Shown: positions 26,323 to 35,003, counted from the first letter of the stretch. The stretch is 38,789 bases of DNA from an uncultured bacterium (GCA_949292215.1 CASEYW010000166.1:1-38789); one strand, 5' to 3'. Notes: generated by a model not told the origin, from the sequence alone. A program made the numbers and translations.

Positions 26323-27108
26323 ATGAAACGAAAAGCACAACTGTTTCCCCGCAGAACAAGAGCTTTTTTCACGATTGTGGAGCTCATTGTCGCAATGTCC
26401 ATCTTTGCCATTCTGATGTTGATCCTCATGCAGATTTTCTCAGCAACGCAAGACGTCTGGAGAAAAACCGCTCAGAAATCTGAAGCATCCGAAATGGCGA
26501 GAACCGCCCTGGATATTCTCACAACCGATTTGCAATCTGCAATCTATATCAATGATTTTGACGGTCCATCTTTTTATTATAAACAGACTGCAACTCTTGG
26601 TACGAAAAAATTGTGGTTTCCCACTACAAAATCCTCCCTTACTGAAGAGAATCAGCTCTCCAAAAATGTGGAAGTGGAATATGTTCTGACAGAAATGGAC
26701 GATTCCCCCAAGGACGGAGTCAATCTCTATCAATTGACCTATTATATCATTTCGGATGATTTCAAGGATTATAACACAAAAAACTCCGAGTGGGATTTTG
26801 ATACCAATAAAACCAACCCTTATGTGAACAACTCGTCCAGGAAGGAAAAAGGGATTCTGATGGACAATATCGTCGAGTTCAATGTATCGGTGCTTTACAA
26901 CGGGACCAATCCTCCGTACAAAGATGAAATTACGAAACTTCCCAATTCCATTCAGGTGACTATTCGAGTTCTGGATGACACCACTGTAGCCAGACAACAA
27001 TATAAAAAAGCCACAAATGATGCGGATAAAAAACTCATTGCCAAAGAATTCCGGCGGATTATTTTCCCGGAACGGAATCAGCACTTCATCCCATCCCAGA
27101 TTCAATAA
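26323..27108 (+). CDS. Pseudopilin-like protein, Verru_Chthon cassette C-like
   Basis: A 261-residue pseudopilin of GspJ/PilW-like type. The basic leader of 15 residues ends RAF|FTIVELIVAM: Glu20 at +5, Phe15 at -1 rather than Gly. The segment after the helix (FSATQDVWRKTAQKSEASE, 39-57, and ARTALDILTTDLQSA) matches my memory of Verru_Chthon cassette protein C and of GspJ, which have W-R-x(2-3)-A and A-R-x-A-L-x-x-L-x-x-D-L patterns. The rest is an Asn/Asp/Lys-rich globular domain. AT content is higher than in the T2SS pseudopilins. It is 26 bases before the next gene. Confidence 0.75.
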   Translation: MKRKAQLFPRRTRAFFTIVELIVAMSIFAILMLILMQIFSATQDVWRKTAQKSEASEMARTALDILTTDLQSAIYINDFDGPSFYYKQTATLGTKKLWFPTTKSSLTEENQLSKNVEVEYVLTEMDDSPKDGVNLYQLTYYIISDDFKDYNTKNSEWDFDTNKTNPYVNNSSRKEKGILMDNIVEFNVSVLYNGTNPPYKDEITKLPNSIQVTIRVLDDTTVARQQYKKATNDADKKLIAKEFRRIIFPERNQHFIPSQIQ

Positions 27109-27134
27109 CATTCAGAATACGACAAGGAACGACC

Positions 27135-30113
27135 ATGAAACAGAAACAGTCAAAAACAATACGCCGTTCAAAGGAAAAAGGGGTTGCCCTGCTCTTTTCT
27201 TTAGGAATTCTCGGGTTGATGACAGTTCTGGCTCTTACCTTTTCCTCCGTCTCTATGACGAACAAAACAATTGCGGAAAACAACATCCACAAGCAGTTTG
27301 CAAAAACCTATTCAAAATCGCTTGTCAGCAGAATCCGCTATGCCACGGCGGAATACATCAATCCGGCATCCCCGACAGACGGATTCACTATAAAATCGCA
27401 GAATCTGCCTCGCTACTTCTCTTCCGGTCCGGACAGGCATTTTGATCACATATGGAAACTCGGGCTCTCCGGAACGTCCATCGAATCCGCTCTTTTCAAT
27501 GTGGATTTTCAGGGAGCTTTCGCCTACGATACCAACGCAAATCCAACATGGCAGTATATCAAGAACGCCGATGCGGATAATGAAATCGTCGCCCGCTATG
27601 CCTATAAAGTCATTGCCGCAGACCGTCCCCTTGCCGATTTATCCACCATGCTGTTTGCGAAAAAAGAACCCCTCAAGGAGAGCGCAACAGAAAAAAGGAA
27701 TCCGGGAACTCTCTTAGATTACCAGCGTGCCGGCCTCGTACCGGAAGAACTGAATCCCAACGTTTTGTGGAGTGCCATTGCTTCTCCGACCGCCTATGCG
27801 TCCCTCTTTAATGCAAATATCAGCAAACTGGAAAATCAGCTTTTTTCCAATTATGAACAGCTTGATCCGTTCATCAACAAAACGATCACCAACTCTACTG
27901 ATATCAAAGAAAAACTGGAAAAATTTTCCAGCGTCATTATCAACGATGCTTTCAGTGAGGGAACCAGAAAATTTCCGGAAATGTTTGTTTCCCAATCGGA
28001 CCGGACAAAACAATATCACCGCTTCAACATTTACAAGCTCTTCAAGGATCTGGAAGGTACCAAACCAGATCTCCCTTCTCGCCAGGCTATTGTAAACAGA
28101 ATGATCAACGCGGGAATGATGAAAGAATATACCGCAGACAAAGTAACCGACAATTCCCTGCCGTGGCTCGCAGAATTTGAAAATCCCGCGGATAACCCGA
28201 ACCAGAATAAACAAATCGCTGCTAATATCGTCGATTTCTTTACCGAAAGCACGGAACCGACATCCAATCTGACAGATGCTGACTGGTCAAAAGCGGTGGA
28301 GAACAACACCGCTCCGGAATACACCGGACTGAAAAAAACTTCTTACATTTCAGGAGTCGGAGTGGACATCAAGCTGGATGCCACACAGGAAGTCACACCG
28401 ATTACCGACACCTCCAATTTCACGCATAAATATGATATTACCATTACCGCAACCCCGATTGTGGAAATCATCAATATGTATGACGGAGTGCCGACAGAAA
28501 CCCTGACAGCCACCTTGAACGGCGATCTTACTTTCACCGTCAATCTGTATCAGGATAACACAGATGCCGCCCCCGTGGTAAAAACCCTGGATATGAAACT
28601 GAGTGATACCGGAAAAGTCAACGGATTCCAGGTTGTCACCATGGAATCCAGCAGCAGCGGTCCAGATTCCTACAGAGCAAAACTCCTTTCGCTGAAACCG
28701 TTTACTTTCGAAGCTCAACTCGGAGAATATTCCTTCGAAGATGCCGATAATGTTCTGAAACCTCTCTATTACGAAATCAAAAACATTGTTTTCAAACCCC
28801 AGAAAGTTTCGTTGAATTATGTGGGGGGAGAATCCGCATCCGCAGGAGTTGATTTTGCGGTCATTGATGCAACAGATACAACAGGAAAAGTCGATGACCC
28901 GACAACAGGATCAAAACTCGAAATCACGGCCACAGAAGCATTCAACGGCTCGCCGGCAACGATTGCCTACCGCGTTTCAGATCCCCGCCACAATCTCCTT
29001 TCAAACGCATGGACACGATACAATAAATATACCGACGGAGGGTTCTGGGCAACTGCTGAAATACCGACTTTAACAAATACCATCGACCAGGTCTCTACCG
29101 GTTCCGACACAGCGTACAAGGATATCTACAAAAATTCCGAGGATCCTTATGATCCGCTCAGCGCACCGACCTATCTGCCGCAAAAAGCCATGAAAACCCC
29201 CTGGGAACTTGGAGCCATTCACAGAGGAGAACCGTGGAGAACACTCAATCTTCTGACGTATAACAATGCTTTGAGACAGGGGCTTGGCGGTACCACGTAT
29301 GACAAGGGAGATGCCAATCTCCTGGACCAGATCAAGTTAACAGATGAAACCGTTCAGTATGGTAAAATCAATATCAATGAATTGTCCGGAAACATAAATG
29401 GAACTCCCGGGAAAAATATGCGCATCATTGATGCCCTGTTGAAAAATGTAACCAGTGTCGCTGTCGCAGATGGTGATCCGAAAGACACGGCATTGACCGA
29501 AACTGGAAACAAGCTGCTGTTCACTCCGTCGGATACGACAGTGGCAGATAATCTTTTCGGAGTAAAAACAGCCTTGGCAACAGCCTTGGACAATAGAAAA
29601 AATACCGGGGCAATCACAGACCGCTACTTTGTATTCCGTTCTGAAATTCTCTCCGATGCCAATGTAAAGGAAGCATTTAAAAATCATCAGAAAGATGATG
29701 CGGGGCAGGAAGAACTCTTTCTGAAAACCGTTATGCTGCTGGATACAGAGCAGACATGGCTTCCCAGAAGAATTTATATAATCGGGCTGGTGCAGGTCAT
29801 CAAGGATCTTGGCCCTGCAACGGGTAGTCCCCTCCCCTTCTATAAGGACTGGAACCAAAGCGGCAGTTTCTCGGAAAATGCCAAGCTCGGAATCGGGCTC
29901 TATTCTGCTGGCTATCAATATCCGGAAGCAACAAGTTCACCCTCCAATCAAATGACAAATGCACCAACCGTTTCCGGAACGATCAATGCACAGAAAGGAC
30001 AATATGATAACGGAGCGGATCAGATTCTGGCTGAACAGAAAGTATTTGCCATCCTGGAACGGGATTATAATTCCAAGACCTGGAACATTGTGAGGTTCGA
30101 ATATGTTGACTAA
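27135..30113 (+). CDS. Large GspK-like cassette protein (Verru_Chthon cassette A-like)
   Basis: A 992-residue protein, by far the largest of the cassette. The basic leader of 15 residues and KG|VALLFSLGIL (Gly16/Val17; membrane helix about 16-38) without Glu at +5 resemble GspK/PilX, but it is three times the length of normal GspK. The remainder, about 950 residues, is predicted extracytoplasmic, Cys-free as far as I read it, rich in Asn, Thr, Asp and Lys, and includes a beta-rich middle (about 420-620) that looks like Ig/bacterial adhesin composition. I recall Verru_Chthon cassette protein A as a similarly long protein beside three pseudopilins. It overlaps the next gene by 11 bases. Confidence 0.72.
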   Translation: MKQKQSKTIRRSKEKGVALLFSLGILGLMTVLALTFSSVSMTNKTIAENNIHKQFAKTYSKSLVSRIRYATAEYINPASPTDGFTIKSQNLPRYFSSGPDRHFDHIWKLGLSGTSIESALFNVDFQGAFAYDTNANPTWQYIKNADADNEIVARYAYKVIAADRPLADLSTMLFAKKEPLKESATEKRNPGTLLDYQRAGLVPEELNPNVLWSAIASPTAYASLFNANISKLENQLFSNYEQLDPFINKTITNSTDIKEKLEKFSSVIINDAFSEGTRKFPEMFVSQSDRTKQYHRFNIYKLFKDLEGTKPDLPSRQAIVNRMINAGMMKEYTADKVTDNSLPWLAEFENPADNPNQNKQIAANIVDFFTESTEPTSNLTDADWSKAVENNTAPEYTGLKKTSYISGVGVDIKLDATQEVTPITDTSNFTHKYDITITATPIVEIINMYDGVPTETLTATLNGDLTFTVNLYQDNTDAAPVVKTLDMKLSDTGKVNGFQVVTMESSSSGPDSYRAKLLSLKPFTFEAQLGEYSFEDADNVLKPLYYEIKNIVFKPQKVSLNYVGGESASAGVDFAVIDATDTTGKVDDPTTGSKLEITATEAFNGSPATIAYRVSDPRHNLLSNAWTRYNKYTDGGFWATAEIPTLTNTIDQVSTGSDTAYKDIYKNSEDPYDPLSAPTYLPQKAMKTPWELGAIHRGEPWRTLNLLTYNNALRQGLGGTTYDKGDANLLDQIKLTDETVQYGKININELSGNINGTPGKNMRIIDALLKNVTSVAVADGDPKDTALTETGNKLLFTPSDTTVADNLFGVKTALATALDNRKNTGAITDRYFVFRSEILSDANVKEAFKNHQKDDAGQEELFLKTVMLLDTEQTWLPRRIYIIGLVQVIKDLGPATGSPLPFYKDWNQSGSFSENAKLGIGLYSAGYQYPEATSSPSNQMTNAPTVSGTINAQKGQYDNGADQILAEQKVFAILERDYNSKTWNIVRFEYVD

Positions 30114-30747
30114 GAAAGCTCCATTTCTTCTTTTTCTGCTTCTTGCAGCAGTCTGTGCTGAGGTGTACAGTCAGACTGGCAGACCCCAGCAACAGAAAAC
30201 ATCACAGAATGCCGTCTCTCAGGACGCTTACATGAAACGGATGCGCTATCTGCTTGGCAGAGACCCGCGGACCTCCGAACTGACACCAGCACATGTCAAC
30301 AGCGCAATCAACCGAATCCAGAATCTGTTTATCAAAAAGGAGTTCCCAAATTCCATCCGCGACTCTTCTGCAAAAACAAGAGTAGGAGCAACGCATTTAC
30401 GCATGATTCTTCAATCCCTTCAGAAAATGATCAAACATCCGGATCTGGAAGAGGTCAGCGGGAATCGCCGCACATGGTTTGCCAAAATCGGAACCGATCT
30501 GCAAACACTGGCCCGCCCCCTCTCAGAAATGGATATTGCATTTTCCACACAGGATAACAACCGTTATCTGAATGCCAGGAAAAACTACGACCTTGCCGTA
30601 AAACAACTGGAAGAGACCTTGAAAAAACCGATAAAAGTCCCAAGCAGGGAACTTGCGGCAATGAAAACAAAAAATATACAGCGCCGTAAAATCGAGATCC
30701 AGAGAGAGATTCAGGAACTGAACAAGAAAAGGAGAACTCAAGGATGA
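30103..30747 (+). CDS. Secreted helical protein of the pseudopilin cassette, unknown
   Basis: A 214-residue exported protein that I do not recognise. Sec-type signal peptide (about 1-23, hydrophobic core FLLFLLLAA; cleavage after VCA or VYS). The mature part is helical, with a Gln-rich start (28-40), a central region (40-160) and a strongly basic coiled-coil C-terminus (about 165-214). It is neither a pseudopilin nor a lipoprotein (no small residue before Cys18). It overlaps the 992-residue protein by 11 bases and the next pseudopilin by 4 bases, so it is an integral cassette member, apparently additional to the four-gene cassette I know. Confidence 0.7.
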   Translation: MLTKKAPFLLFLLLAAVCAEVYSQTGRPQQQKTSQNAVSQDAYMKRMRYLLGRDPRTSELTPAHVNSAINRIQNLFIKKEFPNSIRDSSAKTRVGATHLRMILQSLQKMIKHPDLEEVSGNRRTWFAKIGTDLQTLARPLSEMDIAFSTQDNNRYLNARKNYDLAVKQLEETLKKPIKVPSRELAAMKTKNIQRRKIEIQREIQELNKKRRTQG

Positions 30748-31496
30748 AACAGGCAAAATTAACCATCATTGAACTCCTTCTGGTTGTAGCCATTGCAGGT
30801 ATCATGCTTGCGGTTGCCGTTCCCTCTTTTTCCCGGCTGATGAAAGGTTCCGGACCGGGACTCTCCGCCCGTGAACTCATGGGGAAAATCAATGCGGCGA
30901 GAGCGTATGCGTCCGCCAATCGGGTCAATGTCGCCATTGTTTTCCCGAATGCGGAATCTTCCGAACTGGGGAAATCCACTTTCCGGAACGGAATCAAGGA
31001 AAATTATGCCTATCAGTCCTACCGTGTCTGCGAAGTCTATTCCGGCGACGGGGGAACCAGCTGGAATTTTCTCCGCTGGGTCCCCGGAGAAAACTGGAAA
31101 CAAGTTCCGAAAGGCGTCCTGATCGGAACCAAAGATGATGCTTCCGGATTTGAACCGTTCCAGCAGGCTCAGACAGGAACGGATCCCACCGACAGCAAAT
31201 TTGAAGGCAAGGTCGGAACGACAACTGCGGATCTTAACAGCAGTGCCTTGCAGAACTGTATTTTTGAGAAAACTTTCCACTCTTCCGGAAATACTGAAAT
31301 TACGATTCCCATCTCAAATTATATTATTATCCAGTCCAACGGCATGATAAAAAATATGACCCCTGCTCTGATTAAGATTCGTCAGGGATCTTTTGATGGA
31401 ACAACCATCAAACAGCCGGACGGGAAAGCGTATCTGCCTCTGGTTGTCCGTTTCAATGGAAAAGTCAAAGCCTATAACGAGCTGGTGGAGCCATAA
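30744..31496 (+). CDS. GspH-like pseudopilin, Verru_Chthon cassette D-like
   Basis: A 250-residue pseudopilin with a five-residue leader: QAK|LTIIELLLVVAI, Glu10 at +5, Lys5 at -1 and Leu6 at +1 instead of Gly/Phe. The segment ARELMGKINAARAYASANRVNVAIVFP (42-68) has the GspH pattern of an alpha-helix with A-R-x-x-A followed by a beta strand. The rest is a beta-rich globular domain with an SNGMI turn. Overlaps the previous gene by ATGA and ends 78 bases before a bidirectional terminator. Cassette D-type identity is from memory. Confidence 0.75.
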   Translation: MKQAKLTIIELLLVVAIAGIMLAVAVPSFSRLMKGSGPGLSARELMGKINAARAYASANRVNVAIVFPNAESSELGKSTFRNGIKENYAYQSYRVCEVYSGDGGTSWNFLRWVPGENWKQVPKGVLIGTKDDASGFEPFQQAQTGTDPTDSKFEGKVGTTTADLNSSALQNCIFEKTFHSSGNTEITIPISNYIIIQSNGMIKNMTPALIKIRQGSFDGTTIKQPDGKAYLPLVVRFNGKVKAYNELVEP

Positions 31497-31573
31497 TTGT
31501 TTTTGGTTTCGCCCCGCGGACGACCGGCGTATTCGCCGCCGGACCGCGACCGTTTGCGAACCGGAGCGATTTC

Positions 31574-31611
31574 AAAAGCACAAATCCATCAAAAGGATTT
31601 GTGCTTTTTTT
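31574..31611. terminator. Bidirectional terminator between the cassette and metF-fusion gene
   Basis: A perfect 14-bp stem, AAAAGCACAAATCC (31574-31587) and GGATTTGTGCTTTT (31595-31608), with a 7-base loop. T tract on the plus strand (31605-31611) and a weaker TTTT on the minus strand. It serves convergent genes; the minus-strand stop codon (31612-31610) touches it. Confidence 0.93.
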
Positions 31612-33445
31612 ATTTCATAACGGCTATTGCGGTATTCACATTGCCGAACGGAGCACTGATCTGAACCCCCGCAACACGGTTACGAATGGAGGCAATCGCT
31701 TCACGGGCGATCTCAATGCCGACCAGACGCTGCTCTTCTTTTGTCTTAGGCTCCGCCATGCGGATCATCACAGAATCCGGAACGATTACTCCCGGGACCT
31801 CATTCTTCATGAATTCAGCATTCCGATAGCTTGCCAGAGGCCAGATTCCTGCGATCAGAGGCACTTTGCCGTCGCGAAGCTCCGGAATGGCATCCATGAA
31901 GCGAAGCAGAGGCTCCACGTCAAATACAGGCTGAGTGATAAACGCCTCCGCACCCGCATCAATCTTTTCCCGGGAGCGACGGATCTCACGCTCCATATCA
32001 ATCGCATTCGGATCAGCTCCAACCGCAATGAATGTCTTCGTGGGAGCGTCAATCGCCTTGCCTGCAACATCGGCTCCACGGTTCAGACGACTCTGGATTC
32101 GGACCATACCGATTGAATCCATGTCAAAAACGCCGGAGGCGAACGGATAATCGCCCAGCTTCGGCGGATCCCCCGTGATGAACAGAATGTTATGGATGTT
32201 CATGGCAGCACAGCCGAGAAGATCCGCCTGCATGCCAATGAGATTCTTATCGCGGCAGCAAAAATGCAGAATGGTCTCAATTCCTGCCCCCTCCTGAATC
32301 TTGCAGGCAGTTACCAGAGGGGAAACCCGGGAGCTCGCACGTGGACCATCCGGGATATTCACAGCATCAAATCCGGCCTCCGCGCAGAGTTTGGATTTCT
32401 CCACGGTCTGGGCAAGAAGATATCCCTGCGGCGGCACAATTTCCACGGTATGGACCCATTGCCCGGTCGCGAGTTTACGGGCAAGAGCGGACTTTTCCGC
32501 AGTGGGGACGGGATCTTTCAGAGGAACAGCCGTCTCAAAGACATGGGATTTCGCGGCCTTCTCAATTTTCGCCATCGGATTGATGCTCCGCGCCATGTCA
32601 CGGATATGGTCGGGCGTTGTACCGCAGCAGCCACCGACACCGCGCGCACCGAGAGCAATAAATCTCATGGAATAGGTGGTAAAATATTCTGGACTGCTCA
32701 TATAGATCATACGGTTGTCAACGTTTTTCGGAGTCCCGGCATTCGGCTGGACCACGATCGGATAAGGACAGTGATGGGCAAATTTTTCAAGAGCAGTCAG
32801 CATTGCTTCCGGACCGGAACCGCAATTCATACCGAACGCAGTCGGCTGAAGTTCGCTTTTGCGGAGAAACGCCAGAATCGCCGCGGCGGAATCACCGGTC
32901 GCCGTTTCCGCACTGGAATCCATCTGCACACTGATCATGAACGGAAAATCCGGTACGGCATTCATTGCCGCTACGGCAATCTCAACATCCGCCAGAGAAC
33001 GCATGGTTTCAAAAAGAATAAAGTCCGGGGATTCGGCAGCAAGCGCACGGAGCTGTTCCTGTATCATGGCAACCGCATTGGAGCGGGTATAGACCGTTCC
33101 CTGCGGCAGATCGCCAATCGGTCCCACGGATGCCGCCACCAGCACAGAATCACCGGCGGCCTTCCGTGCAATCTGCACGGCGGCACAGTTGATCTCCGTC
33201 AGTTTTTCGGCTAATCCAAACTTGGAAAGTTTATTGAAATTCGCGCCATAGGAATTTGTGGTTATGACCTCGGCTCCGGCATCAATATAGCTTTCATGAA
33301 TCCCTGCAATCACATGAGGAGCGGTCAGGCAGAGATTTTCATAGGAGGTATTTACAAAATAGTTTTTTCGGTAAATCTCCGTTCCCATTGCGCCGTCAAA
33401 GACGACAACTTTGGATTCGAGTGCATTCTTCAGCTTGTCCGGCAT
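31610..33445 (-). CDS. Bifunctional homocysteine S-methyltransferase / 5,10-methylenetetrahydrofolate reductase
   Basis: A 611-residue YitJ-type fusion. Residues 1-295: homocysteine S-methyltransferase barrel with FDGAMGTEIY (16-25) and the zinc ligands C208 (GMNCGSG) and C273-C274 (GGCCGTT). Residues about 320-611: MetF barrel, FAD-dependent reduction of methylene-THF, with VEIVPPQG, HFCCRDKN, ITGDPPK and the QPVFD segment. It makes methionine from homocysteine with no cobalamin domain visible. Start ATG 33445 is chosen over 33484 as AGGAG lies 7 bases before it and 33484 falls inside a hairpin. It follows hom and the aspartokinase on the minus strand, joining the methionine branch. Confidence 0.92.
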   Translation of the reverse strand: MPDKLKNALESKVVVFDGAMGTEIYRKNYFVNTSYENLCLTAPHVIAGIHESYIDAGAEVITTNSYGANFNKLSKFGLAEKLTEINCAAVQIARKAAGDSVLVAASVGPIGDLPQGTVYTRSNAVAMIQEQLRALAAESPDFILFETMRSLADVEIAVAAMNAVPDFPFMISVQMDSSAETATGDSAAAILAFLRKSELQPTAFGMNCGSGPEAMLTALEKFAHHCPYPIVVQPNAGTPKNVDNRMIYMSSPEYFTTYSMRFIALGARGVGGCCGTTPDHIRDMARSINPMAKIEKAAKSHVFETAVPLKDPVPTAEKSALARKLATGQWVHTVEIVPPQGYLLAQTVEKSKLCAEAGFDAVNIPDGPRASSRVSPLVTACKIQEGAGIETILHFCCRDKNLIGMQADLLGCAAMNIHNILFITGDPPKLGDYPFASGVFDMDSIGMVRIQSRLNRGADVAGKAIDAPTKTFIAVGADPNAIDMEREIRRSREKIDAGAEAFITQPVFDVEPLLRFMDAIPELRDGKVPLIAGIWPLASYRNAEFMKNEVPGVIVPDSVMIRMAEPKTKEEQRLVGIEIAREAIASIRNRVAGVQISAPFGNVNTAIAVMK

Positions 33446-33471
33446 ACCCTTACTCCTGTGAAACAATTTTT

Positions 33472-33489
33472 CCGGGAGTCCCATCCCGG
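33472..33489 (-). promoter_or_regulatory. GC-rich hairpin in the leader of the methionine gene
   Basis: CCGGGA (33472-33477), six-base loop, TCCCGG (33484-33489); one further T:A pair on the outside. It lies 26 bases before the ATG, on the transcript of the minus-strand gene. No T run follows, so it is not a terminator. No SAM riboswitch pattern was recognised in this 149-base gap (33446-33594). Confidence 0.4.
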
Positions 33490-33594
33490 AATTTTATGAA
33501 CTCAACCAGTACCCGCTTGCCGGAAAAATGCAATTTCACTCTCGGCAGCGGGCACGAAGGAACGGAAACGCGGCATCATTGGACGCAGCCGTTC

Positions 33595-35001
33595 TCAATT
33601 TTTTTCAACGAATTCCTCGTGCAGAACGATCTGCGCTTTTTTGAAGTCATCGCGGTTGACCATGAACTGAATGTTCACCTGCCGCAACGTCTGGTCGATA
33701 GCGAGAATATTGATCCCCGCATCAAAGAGACGCTTCGAAGCTCGCGCAAGGAATCCCGGTACGCGCATATTCGTCCCAATGACGGAAATGACGCCGACTT
33801 TAGTCGTCTCCACTTTGGAATCGGGGAAGGTTTCCCGGATGTCATTCAGGCAGGAATCAAGGTTCTTGTCGCGTTCCGAAATAAAGTGTGTGATTGTATT
33901 TGCGTTTGTCGTCTTGGCAATGTAGTTGATTTTGTGATTTTTGAGGCACGCGCAGAGCCGGTAGTCATAACCGCTTTCTCCGACCATTTTCGGGTCATGA
34001 ACTTCAATTGCAATCAGATCATTCCGTCCGCAGATCATTTCGACCCGGGGAACCGGAGAGATGTAGTCGCGGCTGATCAGAGTACCCGGATGTTCCGGAT
34101 CAAACGCATTTTTAATGCGGATCGGGATGTTCCGTCCCTCCATCTCCTTCGCGGCCTTGGAATGAATGGCTTCCATATCCATATCGGATAGCTGATCGGC
34201 AATGTCGAAATTCGTATTGCCGATGACCTGGACCTTGTCTTCTCCGATCAGTTTGGGATCGCCGGTGGAAAGATGATATTCCTTGTGAATGATGCCTTCG
34301 CGTGCATCCGTCAGAACGGCGATTTTGCTGAAGGTGATCTCGCTGTATCCGCGGTCAAAGGTCTTCATGATTCCCTGGTCGCATTTCACATACCCGGTGA
34401 CGATCGGCATCTCATGAGCAAAATCGATACCGTTGAATGCCTTGCGGATTGCGGAATCCAGATCCAGGGACTCCATCGACTTCCAGCCGGACAGGTCCAC
34501 GAACCGGGCATTGATTCCGTTCGCCTGAAGAATCAGGGACGAGTTGTAGGCACTGTGCGCTTCGCCGACCGCTGCGAGAAACTCACGGGCGGCAGGCAGA
34601 TACTCCTTCGGCTTGAAATGGCCGAAGGTACGCAGAGTCATGATATCTTCCAGAGAAACGATCAAGCCGTCGAGACGCTGGTCGACAAACGCATCGGCCT
34701 TTTCGACATCAAGGCCGATGTCGGCGAAGGTCCGGTTGAGACGCTTCATCTCCTCACGGGTCTTCTCAAGCGCGGGACGCCACTCTTCGGAATCCATAGC
34801 AAAAAAGCCATAGATGCCGGGAGCACCGGTCTTTTTGTTCTCCAGCAGGAGATTGGTAATTCCACCGTATGCGGAAACGACAAAGATCCTGTTGTAGAAC
34901 TCGTCTCCACTGCGTTTTCCGATGATCACATTTTTCATGACATCGCCGAAACGGGTCATGGAAGTCCCGCCGATTTTTTCCACCGTATGAAAACCGCTCA
35001 T
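33595..35001 (-). CDS. ask: Aspartate kinase, Ask_Ect-like subtype
   Basis: A 468-residue aspartokinase (aspartate to aspartyl-4-phosphate). The N-terminus HTVEKIGGTSMTRFGDV (5-21), followed by NRIFVVSAYGGITNLLLE (37-54), matches my memory of the Ask_Ect branch described with ectoine operons, not the usual VxKFGGTSV form. The kinase core runs to about residue 290, with two ACT domains at the end (about 320-468; VGVISVIGTNMRVPGFLARA). No ectoine genes are in the window; it instead sits 2 bases after hom, so it feeds homoserine, threonine and methionine. The nearby start has weak ribosome site but is fixed by the conserved N-terminus. Confidence 0.88.
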   Translation of the reverse strand: MSGFHTVEKIGGTSMTRFGDVMKNVIIGKRSGDEFYNRIFVVSAYGGITNLLLENKKTGAPGIYGFFAMDSEEWRPALEKTREEMKRLNRTFADIGLDVEKADAFVDQRLDGLIVSLEDIMTLRTFGHFKPKEYLPAAREFLAAVGEAHSAYNSSLILQANGINARFVDLSGWKSMESLDLDSAIRKAFNGIDFAHEMPIVTGYVKCDQGIMKTFDRGYSEITFSKIAVLTDAREGIIHKEYHLSTGDPKLIGEDKVQVIGNTNFDIADQLSDMDMEAIHSKAAKEMEGRNIPIRIKNAFDPEHPGTLISRDYISPVPRVEMICGRNDLIAIEVHDPKMVGESGYDYRLCACLKNHKINYIAKTTNANTITHFISERDKNLDSCLNDIRETFPDSKVETTKVGVISVIGTNMRVPGFLARASKRLFDAGINILAIDQTLRQVNIQFMVNRDDFKKAQIVLHEEFVEKN

Positions 35002-35003
35002 GC

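Noticed and set aside
25790..31496. Interpretation of the second cassette as a type IV pilus operon
   Set aside because: No PilB/PilT/PilC/PilQ, and the proteins resemble minor pseudopilins and GspK and not a major pilin.
31497..31573. Insertion-sequence end or attachment site near the GC-rich hairpin
   Set aside because: No transposase, no target duplication and no matching inverted repeat at the other end of the cassette.
33446..33594. SAM or cobalamin riboswitch ahead of the methionine gene
   Set aside because: None of the conserved core boxes or the expected junction layout could be seen.
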